Source: Orobanche coerulescens | Taxonomy: Eukaryota > Streptophyta > Magnoliopsida > Lamiales > Orobanchaceae | Direction: 5' to 3' | DNA: 64,000 bases | NCBI GenBank assembly: GCA_033398695.1 | Contig: CM065801.1 | Span: 103,161,170 to 103,225,169, forward strand | Shown here: in pieces, positions 54,545-64,000 of the stretch | Position numbering within the stretch: the stretch's first letter is position 1 | Layout: each line of letters starts with the position of its first letter | Translations under genes and position numbers: made by a program | The notes under the pieces: model-generated | What the model was told of the DNA's origin: nothing | Seen by the model: the letters and a program-made list of their open reading frames with translations, nothing else | Database searches by the model: none

Positions 54545-57165
54545 TGTAATACCGGTTGTAATTCATTCATTTTCATTCAAGAATTATCGATCATGTCGTC
54601 ACTCATTAATTCTCACTCATTAATAATCACTCATCATTCATGAATCACTCATTTGCGTTCAATGTTGGCATGTTGTAATCGTATATCGATTCTCGATCGT
54701 CATGTCATCTCCGTTTAGAGATCGACGGAGCATTATTAATTTTCATCGTGATTGGTAGTAAATCGGGAGCATCATCCGTGGCTTGTGTTAGACACTGTTC
54801 ATTTTCACATTCGTATGTTATGTCGGATCATTCATCACCGTATCGTGGAATCGGAGTTATCGGAATTTTCAACTTGGCCAGATCGAGTTACGGCCGTAAG
54901 GACTTTGGGTTACGGCCGTAACAAGGGTTCGTGTTTGAGGCCATTTGGGCGAAAGGACTTACGGCCGTAAGGTCTGTGGTACGGCCGTAAGTTGGCGAAT
55001 GCGGCCGTAAGGCTGGCGATTCTGGCCGTCTGGCGTCAGCCTACCGAGACATTTTCGGCGAAGGTGAGTTACGGCCGTAAGGATGGTGAGATACGGCCGT
55101 AAGTAGTGTTCGTAAGTTTTGGGTGTTGTCGACTGGGGTGACTTACGGCCGTAAGGGTTGCGGCATACGGCCGTAAGTCGAGGCGATCTGGCCGTCTGAG
55201 TTGGCGATTCTGGCCGTCTGGCGGCAGTGCACAGCGTTTTCGGCGAAGAGGGCTTACGGCCGTAAGATTTGGCGGATACGGCCGTATCATCGAGTTACGG
55301 CCGTAAGGTGTGCGGTTCTGGCCGTAAGGGTGTCGACGGATATTTTTTGACGAAGGCGGAGTTACGCCGTAACTCAGATCGATTCTGGCCGTAAGGTGTC
55401 GTGAGCTTTGGACGAAGCGATTCTGGCCGTCTGAGTTGGCGATTCTGGCCGTAAGGCCGTTGACTTGGAAAGTTACGGCCGTAAGAGGGCCGAGTTCTGG
55501 CCGTAACTCCGGCGATATTTAAGTACTCGGTAGGGACATTTTTACTCATTTTCATCCTCTTCTTCTTCTTGTTCGAAGAGAGACTTGAGAGAGGTATTTT
55601 TCCATCCTCAATCACTTGTGTATTCGGATTTCATCATCTTATTTCGTTGGGAAGCTTGGATAGTCGATTTAACACGTTTTCATCGGATCGAAGTGTTTGG
55701 ATCTTCAAAGGTAATATTCTTCAACACCTTGGATTTCGATTTTGTGTTGAGATAAGATGTTTTGGACGTTATAATCATGTTATATGAAGGGATATGTATA
55801 TGATTATAAGTTTGTATAAAGATTCATTGGATTATTGAAGGATTACTCAAGAACACTTTGAATATCGAGTTGAAATTGGGGTTTTCGATTAATTGTCGTT
55901 ATAATCACGTTTTGGATATTCGTTTTGGATTATTAATCGTATTGAAGATGTTTTGTGGGTTTGAAACCTTTCTTGAGGGATTTGATATTGGTATATTGAG
56001 GTTTGATTGTAAACAATCGGAGTTCGGACGCAACGTGTTTGATTTAATGCCTCAATGGACTTGGTTTAGTCGTATTGGCGTTTTGAGTTCGTTATATTCG
56101 TGTTTGATTCGTATATTGAACGGATTGTTGGTAATTGAATTGTTCAAGGTTGTTCGAGCGACCGATATCTCAATTAGGACATTGTTCGTGGAAGGATAAT
56201 TGTCACCGGCGTTGAGTAAGTTAATTCTTACTCGGTTAAAAGGATATTCATTCCTTTTGTCGTTGTTCATTCATAATCATAACTCATTCATCATTGTATT
56301 AATCGTATCAAAACTCGTCATTGTCAATTAATCACCTCAGCCATAAGGAACGACGGTTCCGATCATTTCATTGAGCTATCATTCATGTCACTATCATTCA
56401 ATCTTGGTGAGTCATTATTCATTTTCATTGTCACTTTTGTCATATTGTGGCATTCCAGGCCATACTGGCGTGCCGGTTGGTATGTGTAGGATTTTCATGT
56501 CGGGCACATTATAGTCGTGTGTTGGTTGGTGGCCTCACATTGGACTGTGCACACGAGTCGATTGCTCGTGAGACTGATTAGGTACAAGACCACGCGTGTT
56601 TGATCGTTGGTGGCTTGTGCACGGACACATTTCCATCCCGGACGTAGTGTGGCGCCATTCCTTTGAGCCGTACTGATTAGTCGATTCATATAGCATGTTT
56701 GATTGCGTATGTTTCGACAGGATATTTCATAACTTCAGATATAATCATGATTGTGTATTTTCAACTCTTGAGGATTGTTGTTCTTTGTAATCGACCCGTT
56801 TGGGGATTTTGTTTTTCGTGTCATGGCAAGGCAAACGCACGAATAGCATGTTGATGTCGAGGAGTCCTAGTGATACTAGTAGGGGCCCCGATCTTTGATT
56901 ATTCATGTTATTGTCCTTTATTTTCAGCTGAGACTTTCATTTGAATACTCCGTTTCATTGTGTTGTGTATTTTATCTTCATATAAAATACACGATGTCAG
57001 TATTGTCCTGGTGTGTTGTAACTAAACTCCTCATCGGAGTAATTATTGCTGTAATGTAGTTCGGTACTACATTTATCTTGTGTAATTCATTCATTTTCTT
57101 TTGCCTGGTGGGTCCCAGTTGGGGATCTACGGCACTGTAATATCCGCCTAGTTTGGGGTGTTACA
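54545..57165 (+). repeat. Gypsy H 3' LTR (2621 bp)
   Basis: It pairs with 47376-50004. Differences concentrate in the palindrome cluster (54888-55510), homopolymers, and 49300-49730 against 56455-56890. The TATA-like gatatttaagt at 55514-55524 is better kept than in the 5' copy, and the donor-like site is at 55710/55711. It ends GGGGTGTTACA. Confidence 0.92.
54888..55510. repeat. Palindrome cluster TTACGGCCGTAA (gypsy H 3' LTR)
   Basis: Copy-for-copy counterpart of 47721-48345. Several sites read TTCTGGCCGT here where the 5' LTR has TTACGGCCGT (for example 55315 against 48142), and others read the opposite way in completeness (54886 against 47720). Confidence 0.9.
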
Positions 57166-57170
57166 CACTA

Positions 57171-58004
57171 TTGTGAGTTATAACGAACCAAATAGACGAA
57201 ATCAAACAAAATCCCTAATTTTCCCAAAACTATGATTTTAGGAAAACTAACCTTGATTCGCTGGATTAAAGGATGTTATGGGATGATCACTTGATGATAT
57301 AGGCTCAGGCACTTCATTAACATCATGCCTTCAAGTTCCCCAAGGCTCCAGCTGCGGAAGAGAGAAAGAGAAATGGGAAAAATGAATGAAACTGGACTGC
57401 TCGACCATATTTATACTGGTGCAGCCTAGCGTGCGGTAGGCTGCCGAGCTAGCATGCGCTAACGGGAGGTCATGGTCGAGAATGTTCGGTCGGGGCCCAC
57501 CACCATGTGCTGGACATGTGCGCTGTCGGCCTGTGCCGCAATCCAGAGACTTCCTGGACTAATCTGCTCGTCCAGGTAGCGTGCGTAGCCTTCCGGCCGT
57601 AGCGTGCGCTATACCTGCCGATTAGCGCGCGCCGTGTCCGACAGTGGCGTGCGCTACCTGTTGTCCGCTTGAAGTCTAGAACCTCTCTGCCCCTGCTGCC
57701 TCGGCCGACTAGCGTGTGCATCTTTCCGGCCATAGCATGCGCTATGCCGGTTCCTGCTCCGGCCAGTGCCCGCACACGTATGGCCAGTGCCCAGCCGCCA
57801 TGACTCGACGACTTGATTTTCCGAAATTGCACAAATCGCTCGGGGACAACATCATCGATCTGAAATGAAAACAACGGATAACAAATCATCACATACGGTC
57901 ATAAACACCAAAATCAGTTGTCGAGAAAATAATACCGGCACTCGACAACCGGGAAATATCCGAAAATATCCAAAATAACCTGAACAAAAATCGTGGGTAT
58001 TATA
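57171..58004 (-). repeat. LTR Y, U3 part right of gypsy H
   Basis: It continues 47370 and matches 62632-63562. The minus strand has U3 starting TATAATACCCACG (family TGTAATACCCACG, one transition), an AGCGTGCGCT cluster (57427-57747) and a TATA box AGTATAAATATGG (57405-57417). An AATCAAG/GTTAG donor-like site lies at about 57251. Purine tract and hairpin follow at 58006-58039. Confidence 0.85.
57427..57747. repeat. Palindrome cluster AGCGTGCGCT (left LTR Y)
   Basis: About ten variants of (T)AGCGTGCGCTA, including AGCGCGCGC and AGCATGCGCT, end about 10 bases from the TATA box. It is the counterpart of 62896-63262. Confidence 0.85.
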
Positions 58005-58648
58005 TTCTATCCCCCTAAAAATAAGTTTCGTCCCGAAACTTAAAACAAAAGCAAGGAGACTCTCGACAACAGACCAGGTCTCCATGCAGTATAAAGCTAC
58101 TACGATCCGATTCAATACAGAAGAATGCTTACGAAATGCAACGAGCATGAATCACTGCGGTTGATAAAGAAAACCGAGTAGTAGAACAATCAAATCACAA
58201 GTTTAACGCTGGAAAAATATGAAATCTCAATGACTCAAGAATTTGGAAGATCAAATATGAAGACAATTTCCCAACACTTATGGAAAATACCAAGTGGCCC
58301 AGATGTTCAATAATCACGATTACGAGATCAAACAATAATGATCGAACAAAAACGATAAACTCTGAAGTTCACACCTCAAATCAAGACATCAATAACTTGT
58401 AGGAACCACGAGGTGTTAATTTCGCACACTGTTCATAGGAAATCGATCCGAACTTGGAAAGATCACAATGATATACAGATCAATTTGGGACAATATCAGA
58501 ACTCGCTCGAATGACAAAGGTGATAAACAACACAAGGTCATAAGCATCAACAAACACAATCTAGTCAATACAGTCGAACAAAATGGATGCGAAAAAAATA
58601 TGGGTATTACATCGTATCACCTTTAAAAGAGGTTTCGTCCCCGAAACC

Positions 58649-58768
58649 TAAACAACGAGAACGAAGTGCTGGAATAGCAACCTTTCCGGCCATATCCTCT
58701 TGGTCCCGCATCTGCTTTCCATGACCAACTGTACCGTGGTCACGACCGTGTCCTCTGTCCCTCCGCAT
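58649..58768 (-). pseudogene. Gag N-terminal stub fused to the polypurine tract
   Basis: ATG 58766-58768 opens MRRDRGHGRDHGTVGHGK, then MRDQEDMAGKVAI. This Arg/Gly/His-rich start is typical of gypsy gag. After about 40 codons it runs into GTTTCGGGGACGAAAC, which in intact relatives follows the pol stop. About 4.5 kb of coding DNA has been removed by one deletion. Confidence 0.65.
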
Positions 58769-58829
58769 ACTAAGCGGATTCTCACTCAATACGATGGCAC
58801 AACTTCGCAAAACCACGTACTAAAGTGCC

Positions 58830-60760
58830 AACTCATCACGACATACCACATAAGTTAACTAATAACAACTCGATAAGAAAATCCACGAGGTATCCTTTTG
58901 AAAATCTTTGAATTTGAATGATATTCAAAATAAAACATTGAAATTATTTTTGGTACCTCGGGCTGTTTTATCAAAACCTGGTAAACAAAAGACTTTAACC
59001 GTCCCATTTTAAAATTATTTGCAAAATAATAATTCCTTGTAACCGGCATCATCAAAATCACCATGCCACTACGCATCATCGTCACCGTTGATAACAAACA
59101 AGGTAAACATGCAAGATCATCAAACCATTCGTACATACACTAACATTTCCAAATCCGAGTTTGAAATTTAAATCAAGTAAGATTTTCCATCTTTCACTAT
59201 ATATTTTGGAAAAAAAATCGTATTGGTTTTTGAAAAAAAATTGGTGCGAAAGATTTTTGAACATTATGTACTCGAATTATTTGAAAATACAATAGTACGT
59301 TAAAAATCATTTCCGATAATTCTCCCAACACTACACAAAAATCAACGACGATAACATTTTACAAAATATTCAAGGTACTTTAAAACAACTCTTTCAATAC
59401 TGTCGAGGTTTTATCGGAGAATCCTTGGCCAGCTCGCAAATTTCAAACAATTTCCAAAATTCATACGAAGCCGCCGATTTAATCGCGACATCAAATTAGT
59501 TTCAAAAATCGATTTTTCACAACTTGCACAAAATTATGAAGGTTTCAGAAAAACGTTTTCGAACACATGCACAACAGACATAATTTATCAATTTACTGAA
59601 CAAAATCAATTATCACTTAGCGCAACGAAAAGTCATAAAACAAATTCATGCAAAACATTTGTCATTACTAGACAACACACATAGAATACAGTCATGGGTG
59701 ATTGACTGCAAAGGTTAGGCCTAACGGCTAAAAGAAATGCGGTTCTCTAGCCTCTGTCCCGGCTAACTAACGCGCGCTACAACAATTATTTAGCGTGCGC
59801 TACCATGCTGCATTAGCGCGCGCTAGCCTCACACTTAGAGTGCGCTAGCTGCTCCAATCAGCAACATGATCGCGAACATATATACAACATTACTAGAATC
59901 GATGGTCACAAATAAACAACAACACGTTCGAATCTCAAAGCCATCGATTTAACACTTCATGAGCAACCATCAAAAGACAATTGTTATTCAAAAACCAAAA
60001 TCTCACCTCTTATTAAAGAGGGCTATTTCACGTACACATGCCGATCGACCCAGCATTCACATCACTATTTTAATCATAAAACTGGCACCACTGCCTAAAC
60101 AATGAGAACATCATTATGTACTTCTTGACTAACAACCATGAAACTGAAAAGTTGAAAGCGAGAGTCACGTCTTGAGTACATTTTGTTGACCTCATTCGAG
60201 TTTAAAATCGTGTTTTGAAAACTTATAATACAAAATGCAAATGAAATATCGGTAGTTCGAATTCTCCAAAACAAATTTCGACCTTGAGGTAATCATACGA
60301 AAATCAAACTTTTTCCTTCCTTTGGAAGATGTTCTAAAACAAAATTTACGTGACTTCCCAAAAATATGTAATACTTTAAAATATCACATTGATGAATTTT
60401 CTTTGCCTAACCAAACCAAGGCCATTACTCTTGTAAAAACCACTTATACCAGGATGTGTGTATATATACATATACGCTGGAACCACTTTTCATTCTAGCA
60501 CAATTCGAGAATCAAACAAGCATAGGCCACATACACTTAAACTTTACCCCAGAATACTAATTCACACAACTAGCTCGTATGGCACAACATGTAGTAGGGA
60601 GACTTACATCCACAGATCGCACGAAGATGATGGGTGCATCTTGATACTAATCAAGGCCGACATCACAGACGACGCGTCGCGACACGACTTAGGCAGACAT
60701 AATCTGACAGGACAAGACACGACAATACCCGACTGGACCTGACAGCATAAGTTTTCGCAA
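58830..60760. other. Long leader-like DNA, no gene
   Basis: AT-rich, with no frame that resembles a protein. At 59757-59840 four AGCGCGCGCTA/AGCGTGCGCTA words cluster, matching the LTR Y word but outside the LTR. The 200 bases next to the primer site (60560-60760) contain gacacgac-type repeats. Some of this may be a rearranged older LTR. Confidence 0.5.
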
Positions 60761-60781
60761 CCTTAGCTCCGATACCATAAA

Positions 60782-63562
60782 TGTAACCCCCCCAGAATCA
60801 AACCGGGGATATTACACGCTGCAGACCCTCTATGTGGGGATCCACTAGGCTAGACATCGAAACAATACAATACATTACATACCGACATGATAAAATACCA
60901 AATCAATAAACCAACTTGGTCTTTCATCACTAACATACAAGTCAAAAATACATATTTCTATCTCGACTCAATCCCATGCAAGGGTAAAATACACTCACAA
61001 ACAAAAAGTACGACAACGGAAAAGACCATACATAAACTCCGACCAACTGCATCCAAAACTGGACTTCATGTGGTTAGTATCATTCGCCTTCCATCATCCT
61101 TCGCGCCGATCTTGTGTTTTGCTCCCAAACCTACATGTACCTGGATGCAAAACATATATCCACCCCCCGAATACTCGGGGGTTAGCAAAACTGCACTGTG
61201 TTGCTAGTACAAGTATAAAGTGCAAAGACGAGCCATACACAATACATTCCGAGAATACAACGAAAGACTTCCCGAGATATTTTGTTTAATTAAAAATAGT
61301 TCAAGTCTTGAAAGTAGAAATGAAACAAGTAAGCACTTTGAAAAAACTTCTAAATCTCGGGAGTTTTGAAAATATTTGTGATTGAGAAGTTCTTAATTCC
61401 TCGAAAGTCACTTAGGGTCACATCCCCAAAGTTCATTTTCCAGAATGCAAATCCGTTAACAAAACACGGGGTCCACGATCCAACCATTCCGGTCACAAAA
61501 TACAGGGTCCACAACCCGATCATCAACTTCAATTCATTTCCAAAGACACATTACACATAATACATTATTCTTATGCCATTTTAGCCAAACACCAAGACTC
61601 GATACATAATGTCTCTCGACCCCGAGCACCAAGCATTGTGATACTCCATACATATCAAAATCAATCATTAGTACAAACACTCTGGCAATTCTGGCGACCC
61701 AGTCCAGCCGCTAAGCCACCAGGTCCTCATGTGACCCCGTCGAGTCAATCCCCGAGTGAGAGTACCCGAGAAAAACCTTACAACTCTCATCAATTCCCAT
61801 TTCCAAAACCACAATCCTCAAGAGTCAATCACAATATATATAGTCGAGGTACTTTGCTATAATCACCAAACTATCTAACACATACTCACGACCCAGAATT
61901 AATACTATCAACAAGGAAGCACACTTATCTCAACAACACCGAAAGACACAACCAATATCACACAACTCGCATATTCACCGATAACCACATGACTCCACGC
62001 ACAATTCTTAACAAAAGGATTGACCTTTAAATTACCGACGACATAATTACACATAATGACATCACCTGAAAGTAAGGAGATCCTATACTCAACACTAACA
62101 CACATAGTCAATTAATTACATTAAATCCCGAACACAAGAGTTGTCTTTTAAGAAAACCATGGTTGTAAATATACCGATTCTTTTGAAAATTGGTTGTAAA
62201 TATTCATTTAGCACATATCGTTGATTACCAACCATTATTTCCACAAAACACGAAATATATGGGCAAGATACTTGCCTCGATAATCGATACCCGATACTCC
62301 AACGAATACGGCTCAACCGGGTAACCTCGAACACCTACAATTCTTCGGCGAGAACAACGGTAACACAACGATCGGGAAACAACGAACAGAAGAGTTCCAA
62401 CTGGATTTCTTCGCAAGGAACCTGACCCTAACATCATACCATCAATAAATTAACGATCGTACGAGGAAGAATGATCGTAGAAAGCCTGAATCCTCTTTGT
62501 GGCATTTTATCGAACACCTTCAAGGCGTCGATTAAGAATTCAACAAAACGATGGATTTTCGGCAATCCAACCATGGAACAACAAGGGATTCGATATAATA
62601 CAACATAATAATCATCAATCCATGAGTTTTCTAAGTTATAACGAATCAAATGGACGAAATCAAACAAAATCCCCAATTTTCTCAAAACTAGGATTTTAGG
62701 AAAATTAACCTTGGTTCGCTAGATTGAAGGATGTTATGGGATGATCAATCAATGATATAGGCTCAGGAACATCATGTATTAATTGTTTAACATCATGCCT
62801 TCAAGTTCCCCAAGGCTCCAGCCATGGAAGAGAGAAAGAGAAATAGGAAAAATGAATGAAACTGGGCTGTTCGACCATATTTATACTGTTGCAGCCTAGC
62901 GTGCATTAGGCTGATGAGCTAGTGTGCGCTAATGGGCGGTCATGTTCGAGAATGTTCGGATGGGGCCCACCACCATGTGATGGACATGTGCGCTGTCGGC
63001 CTGTGCTGCAATCCAGAGACTTCCTGGACTAATTTGCTCGACCAGGTAGCGTGCGCAGCCTTCCGGCCGTAGCGTGCGCTACGCCTGCCGATTAGCGCGC
63101 GCCGTGTCCGATAGTGACTGGCGCTACCTGTTGTCTGCCCGAAGTCCGGAACCTCTCTGCTCCTGCTGCCTCGGCCGACTAGCGTGCGCAGCCTTCCGGC
63201 CGTAGCGTGCGCAGCCTTCCGGCCATAGCGTGCGCTGCCTTCCGGCAGTAGCATGTGCTATGCCGGTTCCTGCCGCACCTATCCGGACAGTGCTCGCACC
63301 CGTCTGGCCAGTGCCCGCACACGTCCGGCCAGTGCCCAGCTACCATGACTCGACGACTTGATTTTTCAAAATCACACGGAACGAACACGACAAACGCTCG
63401 GGGACAACATCATCGATCCGAAATGAAAACAACAGATAACAAATCATCACATACGGTCATAAACACCAAAATCAGTTGTCGAGAAAATAATACTAGCACT
63501 CAACAACCGGGAAATATCTGAAAAAACCCAAAATAACCAAACCAAAAATCGTGGGTATTACA
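60782..63562 (-). repeat. LTR Y, complete copy (2781 bp)
   Basis: The minus strand starts TGTAATACCCACG at 63562 and ends GGGGGGGTTACA at 60782, beside a primer site. It contains an AGCGTGCGCT cluster (62896-63262), TATA box AGTATAAATATGG (62875-62887), an AACCAAG/GTTAA donor-like site at about 62713, and a cccccgaatactcggggg hairpin at 61163-61181. The right flank repeats the purine tract and hairpin found right of 58004, so this LTR is shared by two internal regions in tandem. Confidence 0.88.
62896..63262. repeat. Palindrome cluster AGCGTGCGCT (right LTR Y)
   Basis: About ten variants occur. The right part adds a tandem of agcgtgcgcagccttccggccgt (23 bp) at 63181-63235. CCGGCCG and TTCCGGCC words alternate with the main word. 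The cluster starts about 9 bases from the TATA box. Confidence 0.87.
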
Positions 63563-64000
63563 TTCTATCCCCCTAAAAATAAGTTTCGTCCCGAAACTTA
63601 AAACAAAAGCAAGGCGACTCTCGACAACACCCCAGGTATCCATGCAGTATAAAGCTACTACGATCCAATTCAATACACAAGAATGCTTACGAAAAGCAAC
63701 GAGCATGAATCACTGTGGTTGATAAAAAAACTGAGTAGTAGAATAATCAAATCACAAGTTTAATGCTGAAAAAAATATGAAATCTCAATGACTCAAGGAT
63801 TTGGAAGATCAAATATGAGCATAATTTCCCAACACTTATGGAAATTACGAAGTGGCCCAGATGTTCAATAATCACGATTACGAGATCAAACAATAATGAT
63901 TGGACCATGACGAATGAATACCAATGATCGAACAACAACGATAAACTCTGAAGTTCACACCTCAAATCAAGAGATCAATAACTTGTAGGAGCCACTGTAA
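63563..64000 (-). mobile_element. Second copy of the pol-less internal region (cut by window end)
   Basis: It repeats 58005-58430 with scattered substitutions: tract ATCCCCCTAAAAATAAG, hairpin at 63583-63597, then ctccatgcagtataaagcta-type sequence. It has one short insertion near 63905-63930. It continues past the window end. Confidence 0.85.

Larger units (their letters stand above)
47376..57165 (+). mobile_element. Gypsy H, complete LTR-LTR chromovirus with decayed body
   Basis: LTRs are 47376-50004 and 54545-57165, the primer site is 50008-50021 and the purine tract 54531-54542. The flanking 5-bp duplication is CACTA (47371-47375 and 57166-57170), exact. Gag-pol is the same family as gypsy E but riddled with small deletions. 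Much of the LTR sequence (for example 48430-49300 against 55590-56455) differs by only a few bases, so insertion is recent relative to the coding decay. Confidence 0.95.
58005..60781 (-). mobile_element. Pol-less gypsy internal region between LTR Y copies
   Basis: From right to left there is a primer site (60763-60778, ATGGTATCGGAGCTAAGG on the minus strand), about 2 kb of leader-like DNA and a gag start (58768). A large deletion then fuses gag to a hairpin and purine tract (58612-58647), followed by an LTR-like start TGTAATACCCATA at 58611. A further 570 bases end in a second hairpin and tract at 58006-58039. No protease, RT or integrase exists. The element could only move with help. Confidence 0.75.

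Noticed and set aside
55858..56199. 113-residue frame repeated in both gypsy H LTRs (also 48750-49037)
   Set aside because: It is shared only because the LTRs are paired. The homologous gypsy E LTR does not keep the frame, and it lies within the putative LTR intron.

Overview
This window is transposon-dense plant DNA, most likely from a eudicot with a large genome. The evidence is nested Ty1/copia and Ty3/gypsy (chromovirus) elements, tRNA-iMet-type and tRNA-Asp-type primer sites, CACTA (En/Spm) DNA transposons with TNP2 transposase, and one LOG-type cytokinin-activation ORF. The accessory ORF behind one copia pol resembles, as I remember them, ORFs in Lamiales copia elements. That is only a weak hint at the taxon. 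I see no rRNA, tRNA or organelle sequence, no CRISPR array and no intact host gene.

Layout. 1-3797: decayed gypsy element (element 1, minus strand), running into a head-to-head composite of LTR pieces (3798-6217). 6218-13489: copia A (minus), split by a complete CACTA element (8562-12739, TSD TCA) that carries captured exons. 13490-16014: 5'-truncated copia B (plus). 16015-19609: copia C (plus), which has gag but no pol. 19610-19893: inverted gag scrap. 19893-23316: copia D (minus). 23317-31502: gypsy E (minus), whose gag-pol is one reading frame with only four internal stops. 31503-32006: LOG-like ORF cut by gypsy E. 32409-32864: unknown ORF. 33075-34715: tRNA-Asp primer site and LTR of an Athila/Tat-like element I (minus). 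The LOG ORF lies inside its body interval. 34716-47160: copia F (plus), same family as copia A, split by a second CACTA with a TNP2 gene (35091-39007) and carrying a large accessory ORF behind pol. 47161-47370 plus 57171-58004: an LTR (type Y) split by gypsy H (47376-57165, TSD CACTA). 58005-64000: pol-less gypsy internal DNA, a full LTR Y (60782-63562), and the same internal DNA again, so the order is that of a tandem array.

Most coding sequence is dead, but much of it died by point mutation within preserved frames (copia C gag, gypsy E gag-pol, the CACTA transposase). Many of the changes read as CGA-to-TGA or G-to-A on the coding strand, as expected from cytosine deamination in methylated transposon DNA.

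The most unusual signal is regulatory. Several LTR families, copia and gypsy alike, carry a cluster of CpG-containing palindromic words just upstream of the LTR TATA box. The words are TACGTACGTA, AGCGTGCGCT/AGCGCGCGCT, TTACGGCCGTAA and GTGCCGCGGCAC. The word does not follow phylogeny. Gypsy E and H share the LTR sequence downstream of the cluster but carry different words, while H shares its word with the unrelated element I. This suggests that the cluster is an exchangeable or convergently acquired promoter module.
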